Positions 7,282 to 15,194 of a stretch of 64,000 nucleotides of DNA are shown piece by piece (within the stretch, counting starts at the first letter, position 1; the number at the start of each line of letters is the position of its first letter). Below the pieces are notes generated by a model. The model saw only the letters and a program-made list of their open reading frames with translations, was not told the origin of the DNA and made no database searches. The stretch spans positions 79,763 to 143,762 of the forward strand of contig JAFPWT010000006.1 of the NCBI GenBank assembly GCA_017394865.1, written 5' to 3'. Origin of the DNA: Bacteroidales bacterium. GTDB lineage: Bacteria > Bacteroidota > Bacteroidia > Bacteroidales > F082. The translations under genes and the position numbers were made by a program.

Positions 7282-9048
7282 TTATTTCTCAATAAATGCA
7301 ATGGTTTCACCTTTGGCAACGCGTTTTCCTTGTTCGGCAGTCGCCTCAACGATCTTACCCGGCCAAAGGGCGTAAACGGGTTCCATGCCGTGTTCGCTAT
7401 TGATGGCACAGAGCAGGTCACCTTCTTTATAAACTGTACCTGGAGCAGGAGCAATCGACTTGTCGTCGAAATCGACTTCCCACATCACGATGCCACTCAC
7501 TGGGGCTACGACAGGTTCTGCATTGGGATGGCGCAGGGCACGGAGATCCGGGATCTTGGCTTCGCCGCCAGCTTTCTCGAACTTGGCTTTCATCTTGGCT
7601 TCCAGCTCTTGGTTGAAGCGGCGTTTGGCCTCACCCGACTTGTACTCGCGGTACTGTTTTTCATGCATGGCGAACTCGAAGAGTTCCTCATCGTCCTGAC
7701 CGCGGTCCCAGCCTTCCTTTTCCATCATCTCGATGAAATGTGGTAAGGCATCGGGATAGTTGTCCTGCGGATTGCCCGTGAAGAACTCCAAGCCTTTTTT
7801 CTTGGCCAGCTCCACGATCTCAGGAGCGAGGGTGCCCGGCAGCTTTCCAGCTTTGCCGAGGATCATATCCCAAGCGGCGGGATCGATACTGGTCTCGTAG
7901 CGCGGTTCACCCTTGCTGAGCGCGAATAGGTTCATCAGGGCGATATTCTTGGTGTATTGGCTGAACGGGGTCACCAATGGCGGGTTGCCGAGTTTCGGCC
8001 AGATGTCTTGCACTTCCTGGAAGAGCTCGACAAGCATCTCGTCTTCGGTCAAGGCCGGCAGACCTTGCTTCTCGCGGTTCATGTTGATGGCAGCGTGTAC
8101 CGGCTTGAGGTCGGCCATCAGCGAGCCCATCATGCCACCGGGGAGGCCGCAGCCCACCAATAACGAATTGATATAGCGGTTGCGCGGGTCGATCCAGTAG
8201 CCGAGGAAGTCGTCGATGAAGCTCTGCGTCATGCTGCGAGCAGCCATATAGGTCTTCATGTCGATATCCTTTACGAGGAAGCCAGCGTCCTTCAGCATGG
8301 CTTGAACGCTGATGACATCAGGATGGACGGTACCCCATGACAGCGGCTCCATGGCCACATCGACATAGTCGCAGCCAGCCTTGCAGACCTCAAGCATTGA
8401 AGCCATTGAGAGGCCTGGGGTGGTGTGACCATGATATTGCACCTTGATTTCAGGATGTGATTTCTTGATATGCTCGACGATACGGCCCAAGCTGACAGGA
8501 CGGCCTACACCAGCCATATCCTTGAGCGCGATCTCCTTGGCACCAGCCTCGATGAGCTGGTCGGCGATATGCATATAATATTCAGCAGTATGCACCTGTG
8601 AGTAGGTGATACTCATGGCGGCTTGCGAGATCATGCCAGCCTCATTGGCCCAATGGATGGAAGGGATGATATTGCGCACATCGTTGAGGCCACAGAAGAT
8701 ACGGGTGATGTCGACGCCTTGGGCTTTCTTCACCTTATACATCAGTTGGCGCACGTCGGCCGGAACGGGATTCATGCGGAGTGCATTCAATGCTCTATCC
8801 AGCATATGGCACTCGATACCACCCTTATGCAGTGCTGCCGTAAAAGCTCGGACAGACGGATTCGGATTTTCACCATAGAGCAAGTTAACCTGTTCGGCGG
8901 CGCCGCCGTTGGTCTCCACACGGTCGAAACAGCCCATTTCGATGATCAACGGAGCTATTTTTTCAAGTTGATCCTTACGTGGCACATACTTTCCTGACGA
9001 CTGCCACATGTCGCGATATACCAGACTGAATTTAACTTCTTTCTTCAT
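7282..9048 (-). CDS. OadA/pyruvate carboxylase subunit B-like carboxyltransferase with a degenerate biotinyl domain
   Basis: The start is ATG 9048 (MKKEVKFSLVYRDMWQ, 588 aa); an in-frame TTG at 9072 overlaps the -7 box. The N-terminal barrel has the carboxyltransferase hallmarks: RDMWQS, the metal-site lysine in IALKDMAGVGRP, and YHGHTTPG (HxH). A conserved-carboxylase helical domain follows (FIDDFLGYW, GGMMGSLMADL, GNPPLVTPFSQYT). The last 80 residues are a biotinyl/lipoyl-type barrelled hybrid fold. At the hairpin where AMKM should carry biotin the sequence reads NSEHGMEPVYA, with His in place of the acceptor Lys. Relatives transfer CO2 between biotin and oxaloacetate or pyruvate. Here the domain is either non-biotinylated or serves another carrier. 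Confidence 0.82.
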   Translation of the reverse strand: MKKEVKFSLVYRDMWQSSGKYVPRKDQLEKIAPLIIEMGCFDRVETNGGAAEQVNLLYGENPNPSVRAFTAALHKGGIECHMLDRALNALRMNPVPADVRQLMYKVKKAQGVDITRIFCGLNDVRNIIPSIHWANEAGMISQAAMSITYSQVHTAEYYMHIADQLIEAGAKEIALKDMAGVGRPVSLGRIVEHIKKSHPEIKVQYHGHTTPGLSMASMLEVCKAGCDYVDVAMEPLSWGTVHPDVISVQAMLKDAGFLVKDIDMKTYMAARSMTQSFIDDFLGYWIDPRNRYINSLLVGCGLPGGMMGSLMADLKPVHAAINMNREKQGLPALTEDEMLVELFQEVQDIWPKLGNPPLVTPFSQYTKNIALMNLFALSKGEPRYETSIDPAAWDMILGKAGKLPGTLAPEIVELAKKKGLEFFTGNPQDNYPDALPHFIEMMEKEGWDRGQDDEELFEFAMHEKQYREYKSGEAKRRFNQELEAKMKAKFEKAGGEAKIPDLRALRHPNAEPVVAPVSGIVMWEVDFDDKSIAPAPGTVYKEGDLLCAINSEHGMEPVYALWPGKIVEATAEQGKRVAKGETIAFIEK

Positions 9049-9069
9049 ATTTCCGTTTCTGATACCCTG

Positions 9070-9077
9070 CAAAGATA
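9070..9077 (-). promoter_or_regulatory. -7 box of the OadA-like gene
   Basis: CAAAGATA (+) reads TATCTTTG on the - strand, 21 bp upstream of ATG 9048. It overlaps the in-frame TTG at 9072 and so argues against that start. Confidence 0.75.
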
Positions 9078-9117
9078 GGGACTATCCTCGTAGGTGGTAA
9101 TAAAAACTTTTCAACAA

Positions 9118-10110
9118 TTATCGCTTATCAGCGTGTTTACGGGTTCTTCGGCGGTCTTTTGCCCACAAGCCATACACCTCACTCACGTTACCAGCGGTGG
9201 TGAAGGCATTGATTTCATTTTTACCAAGGAACTCCATGAGTTTCGAGAACTCGTCGTTGGTAAGCAAGGCTTCAAGTTCAATCGACTTCTCATTGGTATA
9301 GCCGCCTATAACCTCATAGAGGGTACAGCCACGGTCAAGATCATCAATGATGTAACGGCGAATGCGGTCGTAGTCCTTGGAGACGATGCAGACACGCTTG
9401 CGTTGGTTTAGGTTGGCCGTGAACATATTCACCACCATGCCATTAATCCAAGTGGCGATGAGGCCGATGACGACCATCTGGAAGGGGTTGATGGCGAAAG
9501 CGGTAAGGCAGATGATGGCGCCTGCCACGCTCACCGACTTGCCCATGTCGAAGTGCAGGTACTTGTTGACGATCTTGGCCAAGATGTCGAGGCCGCCCGT
9601 AGAGGCATTAATGGAAAACATCATGGTTTGTGCCGCACTGAGGATGACCACGCAGCAAAGCAGGTCGAACCACGGGTTGCCCATCACCGAATAGGCCTCA
9701 TCGACAGGAACCCCCATATTCACCAGATAGCCATTGGGCGTTTTGAAGTTTTCCCAAGGGTAGATCCACTCGCAGACCTTGGTCAAGGGACCGAGAATCA
9801 GGGCGCAATACACGGTTTTCAGTCCGAACTCCTTTCCAATAAGGATATAAGCCAATATCAGCAGAATCGCATTGATGATGGTGATCATCCAGGAGAGACT
9901 GATGTTGACACCGATGCCGTTGAAGATGTTGGTCAGCACGATGGAGAGACCCGAGATGGAGCCCACGATCAGTTTGCTGGGGACCAAGAAATAATAGACG
10001 CAGATGGCCGTCATAAACATACCTAAGGTCATAATCAGCAGTTCAACCCAAAACTTTTTGCTGATCAAAGCATGGCCTATTTCTTTGAAAATGTCATTTA
10101 CCTTGCTCAT
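9118..10110 (-). CDS. YitT-family integral membrane protein (DUF161 plus DUF2179)
   Basis: This 330-aa protein opens with MSKVNDIFKEIGHALISKKF. About six hydrophobic segments follow through residue 230 (LIMTLGMFMTAICVYYFLVP, ISGLSIVLTNIF, ILLILAYILIGKEFG, LCCVVILSAAQTMMF, SVAGAIICLTAFAINPFQMVVIGLIATW). The C-terminal 90 residues form the cytoplasmic DUF2179 ferredoxin-like domain (SKDYDRIRRYIIDDLDRGCTLYEVIGGYT). The family is widespread but its transport substrate is not established. A near-consensus -7 box (CGATCTTTG on the - strand) lies about 55 bp upstream. It precedes the OadA-like gene, which has its own promoter. Confidence 0.85.
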   Translation of the reverse strand: MSKVNDIFKEIGHALISKKFWVELLIMTLGMFMTAICVYYFLVPSKLIVGSISGLSIVLTNIFNGIGVNISLSWMITIINAILLILAYILIGKEFGLKTVYCALILGPLTKVCEWIYPWENFKTPNGYLVNMGVPVDEAYSVMGNPWFDLLCCVVILSAAQTMMFSINASTGGLDILAKIVNKYLHFDMGKSVSVAGAIICLTAFAINPFQMVVIGLIATWINGMVVNMFTANLNQRKRVCIVSKDYDRIRRYIIDDLDRGCTLYEVIGGYTNEKSIELEALLTNDEFSKLMEFLGKNEINAFTTAGNVSEVYGLWAKDRRRTRKHADKR

Positions 10111-10297
10111 AAATGATTGATTTATAAAATTTTAACAAATAAAATAACGCTCGTTTTGAGGCGGCAAAGATCGTAATCTTTTTTGAGATAAAAAAGTGTT
10201 TTTGCTTTTTTCTACTGTTAAGATACAGAAATGTATATTATTAATACAATATAAAAATATTTTTATCAATTAATATATTGAATATTTAATTGTTTTA

Positions 10298-10305
10298 TAT
10301 TTTTG
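10298..10305 (+). promoter_or_regulatory. Distal -7 box upstream of the toxin-antitoxin pair
   Basis: TATTTTTG fits TAnnTTTG and lies 26 bp before ATG 10332, the first possible start of the antitoxin frame. Confidence 0.5.
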
Positions 10306-10400
10306 CAAGCGAAACATAAAAGTAGAACACTATGAAAAGCTTGCAAAACAACATTTTAAAAAATGATTGGCCGATAGTGGCCCCAACCACAAAAAACGTT

Positions 10401-10408
10401 TATCTTTG
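10401..10408 (+). promoter_or_regulatory. Proximal -7 box of the toxin-antitoxin operon
   Basis: TATCTTTG is a perfect consensus, 19 bp before ATG 10428. It makes 10428 the preferred antitoxin start. Confidence 0.65.
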
Positions 10409-10427
10409 TCCAAAAATAATCGAAGAG

Positions 10428-10640
10428 ATGAACGAGGAAACTTTTTTGACTGAACTCGAAGAGGAAGAAATGTATCGCAAACTCGAAGAAGAGGGGGTGT
10501 CGCTGAAACCTTATACCATGGAGGAAATCGATGCCATGCTTGAAGAATCAGAACGTGATTTTGAGGCTGGAAGAGTCTTTACCACAGAAGAAGTAATAGA
10601 TTATTGTAAAAAAAGACTGGCCGAATTGGAAAAAGCATGA
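10428..10640 (+). CDS. Antitoxin-like small acidic protein of a ParE/RelE pair
   Basis: The preferred product is 70 aa from ATG 10428 (MNEETFLTELEEEEMYRKLE); the frame is open from ATG 10332, giving up to 102 aa. It is strongly acidic and helical, with an EEIDAMLEESERDFEAGRVFT core like the C-terminal toxin-wrapping part of many short antitoxins (FEAGxxxTxEEV). No DNA-binding domain is recognisable in the short form. Its stop overlaps the toxin start by four bases (ATGA), the usual coupled arrangement. The identification rests mainly on this context and on the acidic tail. Confidence 0.7.
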   Translation: MNEETFLTELEEEEMYRKLEEEGVSLKPYTMEEIDAMLEESERDFEAGRVFTTEEVIDYCKKRLAELEKA

Positions 10641-10948
10641 TAATATCCTGGTCACAGAAAGCCCGTGAGACCGCCAGCAATATTTTGAATTTCATTTTCA
10701 CAGAATTCGGCTCGAAAGCGAGCCAAAAATACCTTCAAAATATCGAAAGAACAACCAAGGTATTAGAATCTAATCCTTACGCTGGCCGAATTGAGCCTTT
10801 ACTAATTGGTTCAAATAACGAATACAGAAGCCTCCTTGTAAACAAGATTAACAAACTCGTTTATCGAATTGACCATGAAACCATTGTGATAGTTGCTCTA
10901 TGGGACACCCGTCGCGAGCCGAAGAAGTTGACTGAGGGGTTGAAATGA
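10637..10948 (+). CDS. RelE/ParE-superfamily toxin
   Basis: This 103-aa basic protein has the ParE/RelE layout: an N-terminal ISWSQKARETASNILNFI helix, the NIERTTKVLESNPYAGR segment, and C-terminal strands EYRSLLVNKINKLVYRI and TIVIVALWDTRREP. The last part matches the family's R-x-L ... Y-R-(I) ... D-x-R-R/Q-x-P pattern. Family members either cut mRNA on the ribosome or poison gyrase; which applies here cannot be read from sequence. ATGA overlap with the upstream acidic gene supports a bicistronic type II toxin-antitoxin unit. The pair is more AT-rich than its neighbours, which suggests horizontal arrival. Confidence 0.88.
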   Translation: MIISWSQKARETASNILNFIFTEFGSKASQKYLQNIERTTKVLESNPYAGRIEPLLIGSNNEYRSLLVNKINKLVYRIDHETIVIVALWDTRREPKKLTEGLK

Positions 10949-10961
10949 ACGGAATAATCTG

Positions 10962-10969
10962 TATTTTTG
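10962..10969 (+). promoter_or_regulatory. -7 box of the ygiQ gene
   Basis: TATTTTTG fits TAnnTTTG and lies 17 bp upstream of the ygiQ start codon. Confidence 0.6.
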
Positions 10970-10986
10970 TAGCCAAATAACAATAA

Positions 10987-12804
10987 ATGACCCTCCTTGA
11001 CTGGCTACCGATCACCAAAAAAGAAACCGACCTGCGCGGGTGGGAAGAGGTGGACATTGTGTTCGTCACGGGTGACGCCTATGTGGACCATCCCGCATTC
11101 GGGGCAGCGGTCATCGGGCGGGTGCTGGAACACGCTGGATTCCGGGTGGCGTTGATTCCACAACCCAACTGGAGGGACGACCTCCGCGACTTCAAGAAAT
11201 TTGGGAAGCCTAGACTGTATTTCGGTGTCTCCGCAGGCTGCATGGACTCGATGGTAAACCACTATACCGCCAACAAACGCCTCCGCAGCAACGACGCTTA
11301 TACTCCAGGCGGGGAGGCAGGCTTCCGTCCCGACAGAGCCAGTGTGGTCTATAGCAACATCTTGAAGAAACTCTATCCCGATGTACCCGTCGTCATCGGC
11401 GGCATCGAGGCCTCGCTACGCCGCGTGACACATTACGACTATTGGGATGACTGCCTGAAACCTTCGATATTGGTAGATTCCCATGCAGATATCGGCGTCT
11501 ACGGCATGGGCGAGCTGACCATGGTGGAAATCGCCAAAGCCATCCAGCAAGGCCGGAAAGTCAACGAACTGACAGATATCCAACAAACCTTTTTCCTTCA
11601 AGACAAAAGCCTTGAATTACCAGCTTTTGAAGGCGAGACCATCGAGCTCGTCTCCCATGAGATCTGCCTGAAGGACAAGAAACGCTATGCTTCCAACTTC
11701 AAGCATATCGAGGAGGAATCGAACAAAAAACACGCCGCCAGATTAATTCAGAACGTCGGCAACCATCGAGTGATCATCAATCCTCCCCTACCAACCTTTA
11801 CCACTGAGCAAATCGATGCCTCGTTCGACCTGCCTTACACCAGACTACCCCATCCGAAATACGCCAAGCGCGGGCCAATACCGGCTTACGAGATGATCAA
11901 GCACTCCATCAATCTTCACCGAGGCTGTTTCGGCGGTTGCGCCTTCTGCACCATCTCGGCCCATCAAGGCAAGTTCGTCGCTTCCAGAAGCAAGGCATCT
12001 ATCATGCGCGAAGTGGAAAAGGTGACCCAGATGGAGGACTTCAAAGGCTACATCAGCGACCTGGGCGGCCCATCGGCCAACATGTACCGGATGCGTGGCA
12101 AGGACGAGAAACTCTGCGAGAAATGCGCCCGTCCCACCTGCCTCCAGCCCACCGTCTGCAAGAACCTCAACACCGACCATCATCCATTGATTGAGATCTA
12201 CCAGGAGGTGGACAAGCATCCGAAGGTCAAGAAAGCCACCGTGGGTTCAGGCATTCGCTACGACCTCTTCCTTCATGACTGTACCCCCGAGGAAAACAAA
12301 GCGATGGGTTACGATGAGTATTTCCGCCAGCTGGTGACCCGACATGTCAGCGGACGTTTGAAAGTGGCTCCCGAACACACCAGCAACGCCGTACTGAAAC
12401 TGATGCGCAAGCCCCCATTCGAGATGTTCGTCAAGCTGAAGAAAAAATTTGATGCCATTAATGAAAAAGAGCATCTCAACCAGCAGCTCATCCCCTATTT
12501 CATCTCTTCGCATCCTGACTGTTATCTGGAGGACATGGCCGATTTAGCCTTGAAAACCAAAGCCTTGGGCTATCATCTGGAGCAAGTACAGGACTTCACC
12601 CCCACCCCGATGACACTGGCCACGGAGATCTATTATTCAGGCTACAATCCCTACACGCTGGAGCCTGTCTTTGTGGCCAAAAGCAAAGAAGAGAAACTCG
12701 CCCAGCAACGCTTCTTTTTCTGGTACAAGCCCGAAAACCGCGAGTGGGTCAAGTCGATGTTGAAAAAAATGGGGCATCCTGAGTGGATCAAAAAAATGTT
12801 GTAA
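10987..12804 (+). CDS. ygiQ: YgiQ-family radical SAM protein
   Basis: This 605-aa protein matches the YgiQ family over its full length. The N-terminal domain has DIVFVTGDAYVDHPAFG and GVSAGCMDSMVNHYT, followed by VVIGGIEASLRRVTHYDYW. The radical SAM core carries RGCFGGCAFCT (CxxxCxxC binding a 4Fe-4S cluster, near 11930-11950). A second cysteine group, CEKCARPTCLQPTVC, lies after it and may bind another metal centre. The C-terminus has FTPTPMTLATEIYYSG. The family's reaction is not settled. It has its own promoter and is followed by a nicotinamidase-like gene whose -7 box overlaps the ygiQ stop codon. Confidence 0.92.
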   Translation: MTLLDWLPITKKETDLRGWEEVDIVFVTGDAYVDHPAFGAAVIGRVLEHAGFRVALIPQPNWRDDLRDFKKFGKPRLYFGVSAGCMDSMVNHYTANKRLRSNDAYTPGGEAGFRPDRASVVYSNILKKLYPDVPVVIGGIEASLRRVTHYDYWDDCLKPSILVDSHADIGVYGMGELTMVEIAKAIQQGRKVNELTDIQQTFFLQDKSLELPAFEGETIELVSHEICLKDKKRYASNFKHIEEESNKKHAARLIQNVGNHRVIINPPLPTFTTEQIDASFDLPYTRLPHPKYAKRGPIPAYEMIKHSINLHRGCFGGCAFCTISAHQGKFVASRSKASIMREVEKVTQMEDFKGYISDLGGPSANMYRMRGKDEKLCEKCARPTCLQPTVCKNLNTDHHPLIEIYQEVDKHPKVKKATVGSGIRYDLFLHDCTPEENKAMGYDEYFRQLVTRHVSGRLKVAPEHTSNAVLKLMRKPPFEMFVKLKKKFDAINEKEHLNQQLIPYFISSHPDCYLEDMADLALKTKALGYHLEQVQDFTPTPMTLATEIYYSGYNPYTLEPVFVAKSKEEKLAQQRFFFWYKPENREWVKSMLKKMGHPEWIKKML

Positions 12805-12809
12805 CTTTG
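12802..12809 (+). promoter_or_regulatory. -7 box of the nicotinamidase-like gene
   Basis: TAACTTTG fits TAnnTTTG, 30 bp upstream of ATG 12839. Its first three bases are the ygiQ stop codon. Confidence 0.65.
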
Positions 12810-12838
12810 CCGCAAAATTCAAAACCTAAAATAGAATT

Positions 12839-13540
12839 ATGAAAAAACAAATTTTCGGAGCCATGATGCTCGTCGCAGCCTTGATAATGACTGGCTGCGG
12901 AAACAATGACGATCCTACCAAAAAAGACGTTAAGAACAAAAAAGAAGTGAAAGTGGAGAAAGAAAATCGCATGCTCATCATCGTCGACCCACAGATCGAC
13001 TTCACCACGGGTAGCTTGGCCACTGCCAAAGGTCCCGAGGCTATGGACCGTCTCGCCCAGGCCATCGACAACGGTGTCTTGGACAAATACACTTGGGTCA
13101 TCGTCACCCAGGACGCCCACCCCACCAACCACTGCTCGTTTGTGGACAACGGCGGTGTGTTTCCTCCTCACTGCGTGCAAGGAACAGAAGGCATGAACGT
13201 CTATCCTCCCCTGCAAAAAGCACTGGAAGACAGCAAATTCAGCGAGTATCACTATATGACCAAAGGTGACTTGGCCGACAAAGAGGAGTTCAGCATTTTC
13301 CAAAACGCCAAAAGCAGTGAAAAACTGACCACCACCATCAAAGAGGTTGACTTCAAGGGTATCGACATCTGCGGTATCGCCACCGACTACTGCGTGTATG
13401 AGACCACCAAGGACCTGATGGCCATCTATCCCGCCAAGCAGATCCGCATCGTCACCAACTGCATCGCCGCCGTCGACGAAAACGACACCAAGCTCGCTGA
13501 CCTGATGAAGGAAAACGGTATTGAGGGAATCACTTTCTAA
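12839..13540 (+). CDS. Nicotinamidase/isochorismatase-family lipoprotein
   Basis: The 233-aa product starts with a lipoprotein signal, MKKQIFGAMMLVAALIMTGC, with the lipidated Cys at 20 followed by GNNDD and a Lys-rich linker to residue 45. The remainder is a complete isochorismatase-fold hydrolase: IIVDPQIDF (catalytic D50), TQDAHPTNH (metal ligands D90, H92, H96), MTKGD (K140) and GIATDYCVYET (nucleophile C183). This is the PncA catalytic set, which hydrolyses nicotinamide to nicotinate. PncA is normally cytoplasmic, so the lipoprotein form implies action in the periplasm or at the cell surface. Acidic residues just after the lipid Cys resemble surface-export signals of Bacteroidetes lipoproteins. 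The substrate could be another amide. Confidence 0.85.
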   Translation: MKKQIFGAMMLVAALIMTGCGNNDDPTKKDVKNKKEVKVEKENRMLIIVDPQIDFTTGSLATAKGPEAMDRLAQAIDNGVLDKYTWVIVTQDAHPTNHCSFVDNGGVFPPHCVQGTEGMNVYPPLQKALEDSKFSEYHYMTKGDLADKEEFSIFQNAKSSEKLTTTIKEVDFKGIDICGIATDYCVYETTKDLMAIYPAKQIRIVTNCIAAVDENDTKLADLMKENGIEGITF

Positions 13541-13556
13541 AGTGGAAAGTTAAGAG

Positions 13557-14675
13557 TTGAGCTTTAGATCGTTTTGTAAGCGGAAAGACATTGAAGTCTC
13601 CTTGAAGCGCTATGGCATTGACGCCCTCAGTGCCATGGCGCAGGGGCTGTTCTGTACCCTCCTTGTCGGCACCATCCTAAACACGTTGGGCGAACAATGC
13701 CACATCGGCTTTCTTAACAAAGTCCTTGTGACCATCGGAAAAGGAGATGCCACTATTGGTTACAGGATTGGAGACTTGGCCTCTGCCATGGTAGGCCCGG
13801 CCATGGCTGTCGCCATCGGCTACGCCTTACACGCCCCAGCATTGGTGCTGTTCTCTCTGATCCCAGTAGGATTTGCCAGCAACGCCCTGGGCGAGGCCGG
13901 TGGTCCCCTTTCCGTATACTTCGTTGCACTCATTGCATCAGAGCTTGGTAAAGCAATATCCAAAGAGACCAAGATCGATATTTTACTGACCCCCATCGTG
14001 ACCATCTTGGGGGGCTTCGGCATAGCCTATCTCATCGCCGCCCCCATCGGACATGCTGCCATGTCCATCGGCGACTTTATCATGTGGGCCACCGAACAAC
14101 GTCCATTCCTCATGGGCATCATCGTCAGCGTGGTCGTGGGCATGGTCCTCACCCTCCCCATCTCTTCCGCAGCCATCTGCGCTGCTTTTGCCCTCACCGG
14201 TCTTGCAGGTGGAGCTGCTGTAGCAGGATGCTGCGCCCAGATGATCGGTTTCGCCGTCATGTCTTTCAAGGAAAACCGCTGGGGAGGTCTGGTTTCCCAA
14301 GGCCTTGGCACCTCGATGCTACAAATGGGCAACATCGTCCGAAACCCCAAGATCTGGATTCCACCCATTATAACCTCCGCCATTACTGGACCCATCGCCA
14401 CCTGTATCTTCAAGTTACAGATGAATGGCGCACCCGTCTCCTCGGGCATGGGCACCTGTGGGATGGTAGGGCCCTTGAGTGTTTGGACCGGCTGGGTTTC
14501 TCCCAGCAAAGCAGCCATCGCCAACGGAGCATCCGCCATCACCCCGAACGCCATGGACTGGATCGGCATGATCCTGATCTGCTTCGTGCTTCCCGCCCTA
14601 CTCACATGGCTGTTCGGCCTTGTGCTGAGAAAAATCGGTTGGATCAAGGAGGGCGACCTTAAAATCGAATGCTGA
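13557..14675 (+). CDS. Orphan PTS EIIC-like permease (PTS_EIIC_2 family)
   Basis: This 372-aa membrane protein resembles the PTS_EIIC_2 family: KRYGIDALSAMAQGLFCTLLVGTILN near the start, GDLASAMVGPAMAVAIGYAL, ALGEAGGPLSVYFVALIASELGK, MGIIVSVVVGMVLTLPISSAAI and GPLSVWTGWV. I count about ten hydrophobic stretches. The only start before the conserved region is TTG 13557, since an in-frame stop lies at 13551-13553. No EIIA, EIIB, HPr or EI gene is near, so phosphorylation-coupled sugar uptake is not supported here. The start codon lies in a 7-bp-period tract. The 3' end overlaps recX by a few bases. Confidence 0.78.
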   Translation: MSFRSFCKRKDIEVSLKRYGIDALSAMAQGLFCTLLVGTILNTLGEQCHIGFLNKVLVTIGKGDATIGYRIGDLASAMVGPAMAVAIGYALHAPALVLFSLIPVGFASNALGEAGGPLSVYFVALIASELGKAISKETKIDILLTPIVTILGGFGIAYLIAAPIGHAAMSIGDFIMWATEQRPFLMGIIVSVVVGMVLTLPISSAAICAAFALTGLAGGAAVAGCCAQMIGFAVMSFKENRWGGLVSQGLGTSMLQMGNIVRNPKIWIPPIITSAITGPIATCIFKLQMNGAPVSSGMGTCGMVGPLSVWTGWVSPSKAAIANGASAITPNAMDWIGMILICFVLPALLTWLFGLVLRKIGWIKEGDLKIEC

Positions 14676-15157
14676 TGCCAACAAAGACCAACAAGCTGCT
14701 CAGCCCGGACCAGGTGCTGGACAAGATGGCCAAATACTGCGCCTATCAGGAACGCTGTGTGAAGGACGTGACGGATAAGCTAAAAACATTCGATATCAGC
14801 CCAAAAGACAAAGACGAAATTCTTAACTATCTGATTGACAATCGTTTTGTCAGCAATGAGCGTTTTGCTAGAGCCTTTGTTCGCGGCAAGATCAACCAAA
14901 GCGGTTGGGGACTGAATAAGATCCGTTTTCATCTGATACAGAAGGGGATCGACAAGGAAATCATCGAGGAATCCCTGCAAGGCGCCGATGAAGAGATGTA
15001 TCGCCTGCGGCTTATCGAAGTCCTGAAGTCAAAGGCCAAGACCGTGAAGGCGGAAAACGACTTCGAAAAAAAGCGTAAACTGGCTGCTTATGCCATGCAA
15101 CGGGGCTTTGAAGCCTCTTTGGTATGGGAGATCTTGAAAGAAGATTTTGAGGATTAA
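14669..15157 (+). CDS. recX: RecX regulatory protein
   Basis: The 162-aa product has the three tandem three-helix repeats of RecX: AKYCAYQERCVKDVTDKLK, ILNYLIDNRFVSNERFARAFVRGKINQSGWG and IRFHLIQKGIDKEIIEESLQ, ending in RKLAAYAMQRGFEASLVWEILKED. RecX modulates RecA filaments, mostly by inhibition, in the cytoplasm. Two starts are possible, ATG 14669 or ATG 14675; the second overlaps the preceding permease stop as TGATG. It is probably co-transcribed with that permease. recA is not in the window. Confidence 0.88.
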   Translation: MLMPTKTNKLLSPDQVLDKMAKYCAYQERCVKDVTDKLKTFDISPKDKDEILNYLIDNRFVSNERFARAFVRGKINQSGWGLNKIRFHLIQKGIDKEIIEESLQGADEEMYRLRLIEVLKSKAKTVKAENDFEKKRKLAAYAMQRGFEASLVWEILKEDFED

Positions 15158-15177
15158 AACGTTTTTTTGTATCTTTG
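15146..15177 (+). promoter_or_regulatory. Promoter of the LytTR regulator gene
   Basis: -33 TTTG at 15146-15149 and -7 TATCTTTG at 15170-15177 with a 20-bp spacer, 17 bp before ATG 15195. The -33 box lies inside the end of recX. Confidence 0.75.
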
Positions 15178-15194
15178 CGCACCAAATTTGAGTC

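Larger units (their letters stand above)
10111..10427. other. AT-rich intergenic region between yitT-like gene and toxin-antitoxin pair
   Basis: This spacer is strikingly AT-rich between about 10170 and 10300. It holds a weak leftward -7 element (CAAAGATC at 10165-10172) for the YitT gene and two rightward -7 boxes (10298-10305 and 10401-10408) for the toxin-antitoxin genes. I see no additional gene with family resemblance, though the antitoxin frame is open from ATG 10332. Confidence 0.6.
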
